Shown piece after piece: positions 24,947-33,715 of a DNA stretch of 64,000 bases. A model generated the notes under the pieces. It did not search any database, had not been told where the DNA came from, and saw only the letters and a program-made list of their open reading frames with translations. Made by a program: the position numbers and the translations under genes. Location of the stretch: NCBI GenBank assembly GCA_964609215.1, contig CAZSQZ010000017.1, positions 17,217-81,216 on the forward strand, written 5' to 3'. This DNA comes from JABDKJ01 sp964609215. Its GTDB lineage: Bacteria; Bacteroidota; Bacteroidia; Flavobacteriales_D; JABDKJ01. Within the stretch, counting starts at the first letter, position 1, and the number at the start of each line of letters is the position of its first letter.

Positions 24947-25567
24947 TTATTCTTCTTTAATAAAAAGATATCCTCCAGCAGTAGCTCCCCAAACTTGGGA
25001 ATCTAAATCATCGAAACCTTGATCCCAAGACTTTATTTTTCCATCCATCACCGTAACTTCAGAAGTAGCATAATTTGCTCCCCTCAGCTTACTTGGACAT
25101 AATTTTCCTTCCGTTTTTCCAGAAAAAGAGGCAAAACCATCATATTCCAGATACACCGTGCAACCTTCTTTTTCGGTTAAATCACCAGGTTTAATATCTG
25201 CTAAAGGCTCTTGTAATTTATAAGCGCCTATATACTTTTCCTCATTTGGAATAAGATAAACAACAGATGCATAAATATCTACATCAACTTCGTGAATGTA
25301 GTAGACTCTTTGTCTATAAGGTTCTTTGGGTGTTTCTGCAGCTGCTTGCTCTACATACAAATAGACTCCCTCATCATCTACGCCTTCCCAAATTGGAGTC
25401 ATGTGTAAATCAATATCGAAATAGTTTTCATCTTTAGCTGCCTGCTCTGCACTACTGAATGATCCCGTCATCCATTCGATCAGCTCATTTAAGTCATCGT
25501 TATCCGTTTGTGAAAATCCAGTTTGTAAAGTCAAAAGGGCCAAAACCCAAAGCGTCAATTTTTTCAT
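24947..25567 (-). CDS. CpcT/CpeT-family secreted protein
   Basis: 206 residues with a signal peptide (1-19, ending TGFSQ). The mature part matches the CpeT chromophore-lyase fold: LIEWMTGSFSSAEQA, FDIDLHMTPIW, YLYVEQAAAETPKEPYRQRV, and a later GCTVYLEYDG with a CPSKLRGANYATSE segment. In cyanobacteria CpeT/CpcT attaches bilins to phycobiliproteins; no phycobiliprotein genes are seen here, and the protein is exported, so its ligand is unknown. Convergent with merC, nine bases apart. Confidence 0.85.
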   Translation of the reverse strand: MKKLTLWVLALLTLQTGFSQTDNDDLNELIEWMTGSFSSAEQAAKDENYFDIDLHMTPIWEGVDDEGVYLYVEQAAAETPKEPYRQRVYYIHEVDVDIYASVVYLIPNEEKYIGAYKLQEPLADIKPGDLTEKEGCTVYLEYDGFASFSGKTEGKLCPSKLRGANYATSEVTVMDGKIKSWDQGFDDLDSQVWGATAGGYLFIKEE

Positions 25568-25597
25568 ATCTTAAAATTACACGTTTTTTAGCAAATT

Positions 25598-26773
25598 CTA
25601 TTCCACTTCTAGCACAAGTCCCTTAAGGTATTCTCCTTCAGGGTGAAATATATTAATAGGATGGTCAGCAGGTTGGTGCAATTGGTGCAGAATCCTAACG
25701 TTTCTATTTGCATTTATTGCTGCAGCCAAAATGGTATCTCTAAAGAGTTTTTTATCAATTACCTGAGAACAAGAAAAAGTGAAAATAATTCCTCCAGGTT
25801 TTATCTGTCTGATTGCATGAGAGTTAATTCTCTTGTAACCCTGAATAGCCTGATGCCTTGCACTCATATGTTTTGCAAATGCGGGTGGATCCAAAACAAT
25901 AATGTCGATTTCCTCTGGAAGTTCTTTAAGATAATCTACTGCATCTGCTTTAACGGTTTCATGTTTGTCTTGCTTAAAGTGATTCCAGTCAATATTTTCT
26001 TCTACCAATTCTAAAGCAGCTGCAGAAGAATCTAAGGAAATCACTTTTTTAGCTTCCCCTTGTAAGGCGTATAGAGAAAATCCACCCGTATAGCAGAATG
26101 TATTCAAAACCACTTTATCCTTGCTGTATCTTCTTAATAAATTTCTATTGAACCTTTGATCAATAAAGAAGCCTGTCTTTTGACCATTCTCCCAATCAAC
26201 TTTAAAATAGACTGAATTTTCTACTAGTTTTGTTTCAGATTTTTCCCCAAGTAAATAACTGTTTTCGATTTCTAGTCCTTGTTTTTTTAAGGTTGTCCCA
26301 CTTTTATCAAAAACATTTTTTACTACTCCATTTGTCAGTTCTGTGAACCGCTCCGCGATAGGTAGAACTAACTTGTGCATGCCCCATGCATGTGCTTGAA
26401 TTACCGCAGTATCTCCGTAAACATCAATAATTAAACCTGGTAAATGATCACCTTCCGCATGTATCCACCGAAAGATATTGGTAGTTTGATTCTCAACCAA
26501 ACCGAGTGAAATTCTTTTAGTCCAGGCTTTCTTCAGTTGAGTAAACAAGAAGCTTGAATTGATTTCTTCATCTTCAAAAGTCAATATTCTAACTGAAATA
26601 CTGCCCTCAGAGTATATGCCTCTTGCTAGAAAACGTCCCTTGTTTGCTTTAACCGTGACAATATCTCCGTTTTCTACAAAACCTTCAATTCTTTTGATAG
26701 CTCCAGAAAATACCCATGGGTGTTTTCTTTCAAGAGATTGTTCCTTTCTGGGTTTTAAGAAAATTTCAGTCAT
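25598..26773 (-). CDS. rlmI: 23S rRNA methyltransferase, RlmI-like (PUA + SAM domain)
   Basis: 391 residues. The N-terminal 75 residues are a PUA RNA-binding domain (KPRKEQSLERKHPWVFSGAI). The C-terminal domain is a Rossmann methyltransferase: FFIDQRFNRNLLRRY, the SAM loop NTFCYTGGFSLYAL, LDSSAAALELVEENI and the catalytic-region DIIVLDPPAFAKH, with the cysteine-bearing FTFSCSQ. This is the layout of RlmI (m5C1962 of 23S rRNA) and relatives; the exact target base is inferred. It overlaps the glycosylase gene upstream by four bases. Confidence 0.9.
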   Translation of the reverse strand: MTEIFLKPRKEQSLERKHPWVFSGAIKRIEGFVENGDIVTVKANKGRFLARGIYSEGSISVRILTFEDEEINSSFLFTQLKKAWTKRISLGLVENQTTNIFRWIHAEGDHLPGLIIDVYGDTAVIQAHAWGMHKLVLPIAERFTELTNGVVKNVFDKSGTTLKKQGLEIENSYLLGEKSETKLVENSVYFKVDWENGQKTGFFIDQRFNRNLLRRYSKDKVVLNTFCYTGGFSLYALQGEAKKVISLDSSAAALELVEENIDWNHFKQDKHETVKADAVDYLKELPEEIDIIVLDPPAFAKHMSARHQAIQGYKRINSHAIRQIKPGGIIFTFSCSQVIDKKLFRDTILAAAINANRNVRILHQLHQPADHPINIFHPEGEYLKGLVLEVE

Positions 26774-27381
26774 CGTTGCAAATCTACATTTTGAATTGAA
26801 TTTTTATTCAATAAAAACCTAAAGGGTAATTCTTTATCCTCTTCTGCATAATCAATTCCTATCCTTGGGCCAATTTGAATTTCGTTTTCAGAAAACTTAA
26901 TCCTTTGATCCTCAATCCAAATTGTATCACCTAAAAGACTTGTTTTATTATGACTCATTTCAATACCAAGAGCAATTGTAAGCGTTCCCGGGCCGCTTGA
27001 GAAACCTTTGACACTTACCTTTTTATTTCTTCTTTTCTCCATAGTATCAATTCCCTCAAGAGGAATTATTCCCCTTATCAAAACCGCATTTGGAATGCCT
27101 TCATCGCTGCAAACAACATTAAATAACATGTGAATGCCATAACAGAGATATACATAGGAATGAGCTCCAGCTTCAAACATAATTTCCGTTCTCTTTGTTC
27201 TTCTATTATTATATGCATGTGATGCTTTATCATATATGCCATTGTAAGCTTCTGTTTCGCTAATGATGCCGGAACAATATTCTCCATTTATTTGGGTGCA
27301 TAGAACCTTTCCTATCAAATCTTTGGCAAGAAAAATAACGTCATTATTCAAATAATATGATCGCTTTAATTTTTTGTCCAA
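26770..27381 (-). CDS. Alkyladenine (3-methyladenine) DNA glycosylase, AAG/MPG type
   Basis: 203 residues with the AAG-fold signatures: LAKDLIGKVLCTQING, ETEAYNGIYDKASHAYNNRRT with the catalytic Glu, AHSYVYLCYGIHMLFNVV, and AVLIRGIIPLEG, with SSGPGTLTIALGI near the end. It excises alkylated purines and so starts base-excision repair. It overlaps recQ by 16 bases and the rRNA methyltransferase by four bases, so the three form one leftward unit. Confidence 0.94.
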   Translation of the reverse strand: MDKKLKRSYYLNNDVIFLAKDLIGKVLCTQINGEYCSGIISETEAYNGIYDKASHAYNNRRTKRTEIMFEAGAHSYVYLCYGIHMLFNVVCSDEGIPNAVLIRGIIPLEGIDTMEKRRNKKVSVKGFSSGPGTLTIALGIEMSHNKTSLLGDTIWIEDQRIKFSENEIQIGPRIGIDYAEEDKELPFRFLLNKNSIQNVDLQR

Positions 27382-29294
27382 TACAATAAATTTTCCTCAA
27401 TCTTAATGTTTTGTTGATCGTTTAACCACCTCACTGTAGCAAGAACATGTTCTTCTTTTCTATGCTGCATTTTTTTTGCTAGGTCATCCATATTTAAAGG
27501 TTGTTTTTCAATGGTTTCTCTAATTTCTTTAATAAGATGTCTAAACTCTGTATTACTTAGGTTTAACTTCTTTCTTTCTAAACATACATCGCAAATACCA
27601 CAGTTTTCTGCATTTTTTTCATCAAAGAAGGAGACTAATAATTTACTTCGACAAATCTCAACGTTGTCTAAATAATGGAGCATATTATGCCACTTTTCAA
27701 GAACTACTTTTTTGCGATCGCTATAGGTGCTTCTTTCTATTCTTAGGTTTTCATTTTGCACTCTTTCCTTACTGAAGAAGAGACTTCCCATTTCAGATTT
27801 TGGAAGATATTCAATCACATTTATATGGGCAAGATATTGTAATTGTTCTTTGACTGTTTTTTGTTCTATTTTTAGTCTCTTAGACATAATAACTTCATTA
27901 ATAGCAACATAATCATCGAATAGGCGAGAATAGGAGCGTAGCATTAAATCTATTATCGGAGAGTACTTTTCGTTTCTTAGTTGATAGTCATAGGTGTCTG
28001 TATTTGATAAAATGAATTTTACTTTGGAAGGGCTATTATCTATTTCATTAATTATGAGATACTCATTTTGCTCCAAAATTTTAAGTGCATAATAAGTCGT
28101 CAAAGCAGGAAGATTAGAAAAAGCAGAAAAATCACCAATTTTAAATGGGAAGCTCTGCTCGAGACCTGCACCATAAGCTAGTTTATAGAAATTTCCAAGT
28201 TTGTGATAAACTTCTTTTATAAACTCTAAATCTGGAAACTGATTGTTGATTTTGCTTTGTGAAAGTTGTTTGTCTCTCTCATTATACAATTGAATTGCAT
28301 AAGCTTTTTTTCCATCTCTTCCCGCTCTCCCAGCTTCTTGATAATAGTTTTCTGGATTTTCACATAAATCAAAATGAATAACGGTTCTCACATTTGCCTT
28401 ATCAATTCCCATCCCAAAAGCGTTTGTGGAAACAATAACTCTAATTAAGCCATTCATCCAGGCCAGCTGTTTTTCACTCCTTACGGCAGAGTTTAAACCA
28501 GCATGATAGTAATCAGCTGAAATAGTATTATCTCTTAGCAATTTACTTAGAACCGCAGTTTGCTTCCTGCTTCTAACATAGACTATTGACGTGCCTTTTA
28601 CTTTATTTAAAATATCAAGTAGTCTTTTTGCTTTGTTTTCCTCCTTAAGAACTACGTAGCTGAGATTCTTTCGAGTAAAGCTCTTCTTAAAAAAACGTGC
28701 TTCTTTAAGTTTCAGTTTGGCTTCAATATCTTGAACAACTTTCTCAGTTGCTGATGCTGTCAATGCAATTATTGGAATAGTTGGGTGGAATTCTCTTAGT
28801 GTACTGATTTTTAAATAAGCAGGCCTAAAATCATAACCCCATTGGGAGATACAATGGGCTTCATCAACTGCGATTAGATTTAAAGACATTTTACTTAAAC
28901 GTTCCTGAAAAAGAGGAGATTGTAATCGTTCAGGTGATATGTATAAAAATTGATAATTACCGTAAATAGCATTATCAAGTGAAATATCTATTTCCTTTCG
29001 AGTCATTGCACTGCTTACTGCAATCGCTTTTATTCCTCTCTTGTTAAGATTTTTAACCTGATCATTCATCAAGGCAATAAGCGGAGAAATAACAATTGTT
29101 AAACCTTGTTTGACTAAGCCAGGTATTTGAAAGCATAAAGATTTCCCTCCTCCGGTCGGTAACAAGGCAATAGTATCTACCCCATTTGAGACATTGTCAA
29201 TAATTTCTTCTTGCAGTGGTCGAAATGTCGGGAAGCCCCAGTATTTTTTAAGTATTTCAGCGTAAGTATTCAATAATTCAATATGAAGGCACAA
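27366..29294 (-). CDS. recQ: RecQ-family ATP-dependent DNA helicase
   Basis: 642 residues. Helicase motifs: motif 0 FRPLQEEII, Walker A LLPTGGGKSLCFQIP, motif II VDEAHCISQWGYDFRP, motif V VSTNAFGMGIDKANVR, motif VI YYQEAGRAGRDG. A RecQ zinc-binding segment with four cysteines follows (EICRSKLL...ENCGICDVC). A winged-helix-like C-terminus ends the protein. No HRDC domain is present, so it is shorter in domain content than E. coli RecQ though similar in length. It unwinds recombination intermediates, and is first in a unit with the DNA glycosylase gene. Confidence 0.94.
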   Translation of the reverse strand: MCLHIELLNTYAEILKKYWGFPTFRPLQEEIIDNVSNGVDTIALLPTGGGKSLCFQIPGLVKQGLTIVISPLIALMNDQVKNLNKRGIKAIAVSSAMTRKEIDISLDNAIYGNYQFLYISPERLQSPLFQERLSKMSLNLIAVDEAHCISQWGYDFRPAYLKISTLREFHPTIPIIALTASATEKVVQDIEAKLKLKEARFFKKSFTRKNLSYVVLKEENKAKRLLDILNKVKGTSIVYVRSRKQTAVLSKLLRDNTISADYYHAGLNSAVRSEKQLAWMNGLIRVIVSTNAFGMGIDKANVRTVIHFDLCENPENYYQEAGRAGRDGKKAYAIQLYNERDKQLSQSKINNQFPDLEFIKEVYHKLGNFYKLAYGAGLEQSFPFKIGDFSAFSNLPALTTYYALKILEQNEYLIINEIDNSPSKVKFILSNTDTYDYQLRNEKYSPIIDLMLRSYSRLFDDYVAINEVIMSKRLKIEQKTVKEQLQYLAHINVIEYLPKSEMGSLFFSKERVQNENLRIERSTYSDRKKVVLEKWHNMLHYLDNVEICRSKLLVSFFDEKNAENCGICDVCLERKKLNLSNTEFRHLIKEIRETIEKQPLNMDDLAKKMQHRKEEHVLATVRWLNDQQNIKIEENLLYWTKN

Positions 29295-29325
29295 AATAAA
29301 TGAGGCAAAATTCCTTTATAAGTAG

Positions 29326-29333
29326 TACTTTTG
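29326..29333 (+). promoter_or_regulatory. -7 promoter box upstream of ilvE
   Basis: TACTTTTG matches TAnnTTTG exactly and lies 22 bases before the preferred ATG at 29355; a TTG that could be taken as a start codon (29331) is actually the end of this box. No clear -33 element is visible. Confidence 0.45.
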
Positions 29334-29354
29334 CACAGCATAAACCCCAATACA

Positions 29355-30422
29355 ATGATAGTGGAAGATACAGAAATTGAAGTAATAAAATCTTCAAATT
29401 CAAGATTGAGTCAGGTTGATTTTGATAACATTCCTTTTGGTAGAGTTTTTTCGGATCATATGTTTCAAATGGATTTCATAGATGGGAAATGGACAAACAT
29501 GTCAATTTCTCCATATGGACCTGTTACTATAGCCCCTTCGACAAGTGTATTGCATTATGGCCAAGCCATTTTTGAAGGAATGAAAGCTTTTAAATCAGAG
29601 AATGGCAGAATAGGTATGTTTAGGCCAGAAGAGAATGCTAAAAGATTCAATGAATCTGCGGTGAGAATGTGCATGCCTGAAGTGCCTGTAGATTTATTTA
29701 TGGAGGCTTTGAATATGTTAATCAATATTGATCAAGGCTGGATCCCCACTGCAGATGGAAGCTCTCTTTACATAAGACCATTTATGTACGCAACTGACAC
29801 ATACATTGGAGTTAAGGCTTCTGAAACATATAAGTTTATTGTTTTTACTGGACCCGTAGGCTTGTACTATACCAATCCATTGAAGTTAAAAGTTGAAAGG
29901 TTCTATTCAAGAGCTGCCAAAGGTGGTGGATTTGGACAGGCCAAGGCTGCTGGGAATTATGCGGGTTCTTTATATCCTGCAAAACTTGCGAAAGAAGAAG
30001 GCTTTGATCAGCTTCTTTGGACAGATAGCATGGAACATGAATATGTGACTGAATCCGGTACTATGAATGTTGGTTTCATGATAGATAATGAGTTTTATAC
30101 TCCTCCAACAGAAGGTTCCATTCTAAAGGGTATCACCAGAAAATCTGTGGTGACTATGCTAAAAGATTGGGGAATAAAAGTTAATGAAGCACCAATTAGC
30201 GTTACTTTTTTAAGAGAATGCTTTAATGAACATAGAGTTAAGGAAGCATTTGGTATTGGAACAGCAGCAACGATTGCACCTGTAGAATCTATTTCTATTG
30301 ATGGAACAAATTACGAGATTCCTAAAGCAGACAGCAGTATAGCTGGTAAACTAAAAATGGAGATGGAAAATATACGTCTGGGAAGAACTGAAGATAAGTT
30401 CAACTGGATGTCTTGGCTTTAA
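29355..30422 (+). CDS. ilvE: Branched-chain amino acid aminotransferase
   Basis: 355 residues from the ATG at 29355; the upstream TTG at 29331 overlaps a promoter box and is rejected. It is a fold-type IV PLP enzyme of the large (eukaryotic-like) BCAT subgroup: FGRVFSDHMFQMDF, LHYGQAIFEGMKAFK, LYIRPFMYATD, the PLP lysine in FGQAKAAGNYAGSL and the cofactor-phosphate loops ESGTMNVGF and GTAATIAPV. It catalyses the last step of Leu/Ile/Val synthesis or the first step of their degradation. Convergent with the osmC-like gene, overlapping by 23 bases. Confidence 0.95.
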   Translation: MIVEDTEIEVIKSSNSRLSQVDFDNIPFGRVFSDHMFQMDFIDGKWTNMSISPYGPVTIAPSTSVLHYGQAIFEGMKAFKSENGRIGMFRPEENAKRFNESAVRMCMPEVPVDLFMEALNMLINIDQGWIPTADGSSLYIRPFMYATDTYIGVKASETYKFIVFTGPVGLYYTNPLKLKVERFYSRAAKGGGFGQAKAAGNYAGSLYPAKLAKEEGFDQLLWTDSMEHEYVTESGTMNVGFMIDNEFYTPPTEGSILKGITRKSVVTMLKDWGIKVNEAPISVTFLRECFNEHRVKEAFGIGTAATIAPVESISIDGTNYEIPKADSSIAGKLKMEMENIRLGRTEDKFNWMSWL

Positions 30423-30876
30423 TAATTGGATTTATAGTTACAGGAAAGTTTAAGGAATTAGAAATAAAACATTTTTTATGGGCTTTAGCGTGAAGAGATT
30501 CGGCTAAAGCCTTTTTACTTTTATCGCTTATTGTTATTTCTGGTCTTAGTGTTACCGAGTTAAATTGGCCTCCTCCATCGGCATTAACACCCATAACTCC
30601 TTGCGAACTATCTGAATAAGAAATTACAACGATTTCATTTTCCGAACATAAATGCAAATACCATAGCATATGACATGATGAAATAGCAGCAAGCAAAAGC
30701 TCTTCAGGGTTGTACTTGTCGGAATCTCCTTTGAATAGAGGATCAGATGAAGCATGTATTGTTTTTTTACCATCAGATGCTATGGTATAATTTCTGCTAT
30801 AGGAATGATATGTTTGTGTTCCTTCACCTAAATTCCCAGTCCAAAGTATTTTAATATCGTAAATATGTTCTTTCAT
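30400..30876 (-). CDS. OsmC-family peroxiredoxin-like protein
   Basis: 158 residues. Two cysteines sit at the positions of the OsmC/Ohr redox pair: Cys68 in LLAAISSCHMLWYLHL, and Cys136 in AHKKCFISNSL; the N-terminal Tyr/Asn-rich strand (YHSYSRNYTI) is typical of the OsmC rather than the Ohr branch. Such enzymes reduce organic hydroperoxides in the cytoplasm with thiol donors. Its 3' end overlaps the end of ilvE. Confidence 0.9.
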   Translation of the reverse strand: MKEHIYDIKILWTGNLGEGTQTYHSYSRNYTIASDGKKTIHASSDPLFKGDSDKYNPEELLLAAISSCHMLWYLHLCSENEIVVISYSDSSQGVMGVNADGGGQFNSVTLRPEITISDKSKKALAESLHAKAHKKCFISNSLNFPVTINPIIKAKTSS

Positions 30877-30913
30877 TTTGTGAAATTATTGCTTTTCGGC
30901 ATCTTTATATAAA

Positions 30914-32272
30914 GTGCATTTCAAGATTGTAAATATCATCTTTTTCCTGCTATTACCTTTTTGTGTTAATAGCCAGATGGTGAGTGGTGAAGTAATAGAT
31001 GCTAGCACCAATAAACCAATTTCTGGAGTAAACGTGTACAGTAATTTGTTCGGCACAAGCACTAACTCTAAGGGAGAGTTTTCCATTAAGGTCGATTCTT
31101 TTCCGAGTTCGCTAACGTTTTCTCATATAGCTTACAAAGAATTGAAGTATGGGTTGGAGTTAAGAAAGTTAGAAGAGGATAATTTTTTTATCGAGGTCAA
31201 ATTGTTCTTTGATTCAATAGAGTTAGATGGAACAGTGATTACAGCCAAAGCCGAGCCTGTTGTGGTTTTTGAGAGCAAGCTTAGGCACGTTTCTGACTTT
31301 GAGTTTATTGAAGATCAACTAATCGTTTTGACCTATTCCAGCCAAAAATCCTTTAAGTCTCAAGAAGAATACGGTACCGAAATTTTTAATGAGGCCAGAA
31401 TTTATCTGGCTGATGAAAATCAAAATGTAAAGGATAGTTTATCCTTTGGAAGAGGAGAGTATCAATTGGAAAAAAGCTTTAGAAATTTACCCATTTTGAA
31501 AAGGAAAAAGGATGTAATTCAATTTTCGGTTTTGGAGAATAAATTAGATACCTCTGTAATTTTAAAAGACTTATATAATTCAATTATTAAACCCACAATA
31601 GACTCAATTGGAGATTTGTATTATGTCTCAAATTTCAATAGTTCCTTTCCCGCCTTTGAGTATTATGCCTTTGATAAAAGAGATAGCACCTATGCTATGG
31701 TTAGATCTATTTCCGATGATTTTGGGGTTGAAATGATGAGGTCTGAGTATAAATATTTGACAAACCGTCAAAGGGTAGAAGCCAATAACATGGCTATAAG
31801 AACTGGGATAGATAAGAAAATTATTGGGGCATATATGAGAGGCTTTACGTCTCAAAAATATTTCGAAACTCCCTATTCTCCCTTGTTTGTTTTAAATGAT
31901 ACTATTCTCATTTTTGATCATTATAAAGATCATTTCTATAGAATAAGCCGCTGGAACAATGTTATAGATAGTGTTGCATTTTCTTATCATAAAAAGCAAC
32001 GATACGATCAAAAGATGATTCCAAATAATTCATGGAACAAAGAGCTATATTTAGATAAAAAGACATCCAAAATATGGACGGGTTATGACAAGAATGGATA
32101 TACCTATTTGAAGGAAATATCTTTAGAAGATGCAAGTCTTGGTAGGCCCAACAAATTGTTTCATAGATATATAGAAAAGCTCCAGATCAGGGATGGCTTT
32201 GCTTATTATGTGTACAGGCCTTTTGAAAGTAGTCAGAAAAAGTATTTGTATAAGGAAAAGTTGATTTACTGA
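30914..32272 (+). CDS. Secreted protein with carboxypeptidase-regulatory-like domain
   Basis: 452 residues from a GTG start; no ATG precedes the signal peptide (hydrophobic residues 5-18, ending VNSQ). Residues 22-100 are a CarboxypepD_reg-like beta-sandwich (VSGEVIDASTNKPISGVNVY, FGTSTNSKGEFSIKV), and the remaining 350 residues are beta-strand-rich with repeated aromatic-acidic segments, perhaps a propeller. No TonB plug or barrel is present, so it is not a receptor. Its function is unknown; the location is periplasmic or surface. Confidence 0.8.
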   Translation: MHFKIVNIIFFLLLPFCVNSQMVSGEVIDASTNKPISGVNVYSNLFGTSTNSKGEFSIKVDSFPSSLTFSHIAYKELKYGLELRKLEEDNFFIEVKLFFDSIELDGTVITAKAEPVVVFESKLRHVSDFEFIEDQLIVLTYSSQKSFKSQEEYGTEIFNEARIYLADENQNVKDSLSFGRGEYQLEKSFRNLPILKRKKDVIQFSVLENKLDTSVILKDLYNSIIKPTIDSIGDLYYVSNFNSSFPAFEYYAFDKRDSTYAMVRSISDDFGVEMMRSEYKYLTNRQRVEANNMAIRTGIDKKIIGAYMRGFTSQKYFETPYSPLFVLNDTILIFDHYKDHFYRISRWNNVIDSVAFSYHKKQRYDQKMIPNNSWNKELYLDKKTSKIWTGYDKNGYTYLKEISLEDASLGRPNKLFHRYIEKLQIRDGFAYYVYRPFESSQKKYLYKEKLIY

Positions 32273-32952
32273 GGAGAGTCCTCTTCATCAAAATACAAGT
32301 TGATTTTATCAACCTTATCAATGCCTTTTAATTCTCTTAAAAGTTCAGAACTCTTGTCCTGATTTCTAAGAATGACATGATAATATGCCTCTATGTTATT
32401 GTTGTGCTCATGCGTTTGAAGATTAACCAGTTTAAGCTGTTTGCAGTACTTTCTCAGTTCTTTTTGAATCCCATTTTCTGTGTCCTCATCATTATTATAT
32501 AAAACTTGTAGAAGATAATTTCTACGTTTTGGTCTGGCAAAATTTGTTTTTACCACAAGAATTATCACAATACTAATTAGTATTGTTCCGACAATTGCTA
32601 TCTCCTTGAAGCCCACACCTGCAGCTAACCCTATAGCAAGCGAAAAGAAAATAAATACGATATCTATCACATCTCTTACAGCAGTTCTAAAACGAATAAT
32701 AGACATTGCACCAACCAAACCGAAAGCTGTAGCGGTATTATTTCCAATAACCATAATAACAATGGAAGTAATCATAGAAAGCAAAACCAGAGAATTTGTA
32801 AACGAAGTTGAATAACTAGGACCCTTATAGGTATATCTATAGACCAAAGAAATTATTATTCCGCATGCCAATGCAGTTAGCATGTTGAATATGATCAAGG
32901 TAATGTCTTGATTAAAGTTGGTTAGATTACTATTGGATAATTCTTCCAGCAT
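32266..32952 (-). CDS. DUF4956 membrane protein
   Basis: 228 residues. Four transmembrane helices occupy residues 15-130. The family-typical loop AFGLVGAMSIIRFRTAVRD lies between helices 2 and 3, followed by a cytosolic ferredoxin-like C-terminal domain of about 90 residues. This matches DUF4956, a family commonly found beside VTC-type polyphosphate polymerases. Its start lies 23 bases inside the VTC gene, so expression is coupled. Its biochemical function is unknown. Confidence 0.88.
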   Translation of the reverse strand: MLEELSNSNLTNFNQDITLIIFNMLTALACGIIISLVYRYTYKGPSYSTSFTNSLVLLSMITSIVIMVIGNNTATAFGLVGAMSIIRFRTAVRDVIDIVFIFFSLAIGLAAGVGFKEIAIVGTILISIVIILVVKTNFARPKRRNYLLQVLYNNDEDTENGIQKELRKYCKQLKLVNLQTHEHNNNIEAYYHVILRNQDKSSELLRELKGIDKVDKINLYFDEEDSPQ

Positions 32953-33712
32953 AGTTTGGCTTGAATAATTTGGCGTTTGAAATTACTTTAAACTTTCGAC
33001 TCTGATTCATAAAACCATGAGAATCTATGGTAATACAATATTTACTTGCAGAAACTTGTCTTAGGTTAAGAGCATGGGCAATGGCTTTCATCCACCCTGG
33101 ATAGTACTGGTTAAATTTTACTTCTAAAATAAAATGATCTGGCATCGCCACTTTTAAATCTTCGCTATATAAATCTTCTAAACTAGGAAATGATGAGCTC
33201 CTAAGGTTTTTATCTAAAGTTATTCTTATCGTATCATCAGTTTTACTTAAGTAAGGCTCTCTGTCATAGGTAACCAATACAACAGGTTTTAGATTGAGTT
33301 TGCCAATATAATAAAAGAAGCGATTCGCATTTTCTAATGCTGCCTTCTTACTTAAAACTTCAGAAATATGTTTCTTCTGTTCAAATAGGGCAATCGCATC
33401 TTTATACTTCATTTTTGCTCTATTCTTTAGGATTGGAATTTGATATTTCCTTTTAATCTCGGTAAACACCACTCCATTTGACTGTTCATGCGTGTCATAG
33501 CCTCTCAGTCTAACCTTCTTTCTATTTGGCACACCTTCTATCTTTTCACTGTAGAAATGTAATTCTGGAGTGTCGAAATAAATGCTTCTTACCGTATAAT
33601 GATTACTGGCTCTTCCTTTTGCATTATCATCCAAATTAACGAAAGGCTGAATCATCGTTCTAAGACGATCCAGTTTGGTATTTGGTATTATGTACTTGTA
33701 TTCGTAACGCAA
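32930..33712 (-). CDS. VTC-domain protein (polyphosphate-polymerase-like)
   Basis: 260 residues forming a CYTH/triphosphate-tunnel fold. It shows the N-terminal YEYKY ExK motif (Glu4, Lys6), VRSIYFDTPEL near residue 42, the basic RKKVRLRGY at 64-72 and FTEIKRKY at 83-90, then LEVKFNQYYPGW in the C-terminal third. These are the residues that line the tunnel in yeast Vtc4, which makes polyphosphate from ATP. Polymerase activity of bacterial members is not established for this protein. It lies between the HlyD-like gene (3-base gap) and DUF4956 (23-base overlap). Confidence 0.88.
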   Translation of the reverse strand: MRYEYKYIIPNTKLDRLRTMIQPFVNLDDNAKGRASNHYTVRSIYFDTPELHFYSEKIEGVPNRKKVRLRGYDTHEQSNGVVFTEIKRKYQIPILKNRAKMKYKDAIALFEQKKHISEVLSKKAALENANRFFYYIGKLNLKPVVLVTYDREPYLSKTDDTIRITLDKNLRSSSFPSLEDLYSEDLKVAMPDHFILEVKFNQYYPGWMKAIAHALNLRQVSASKYCITIDSHGFMNQSRKFKVISNAKLFKPNYAGRIIQ

Positions 33713-33715
33713 AGA

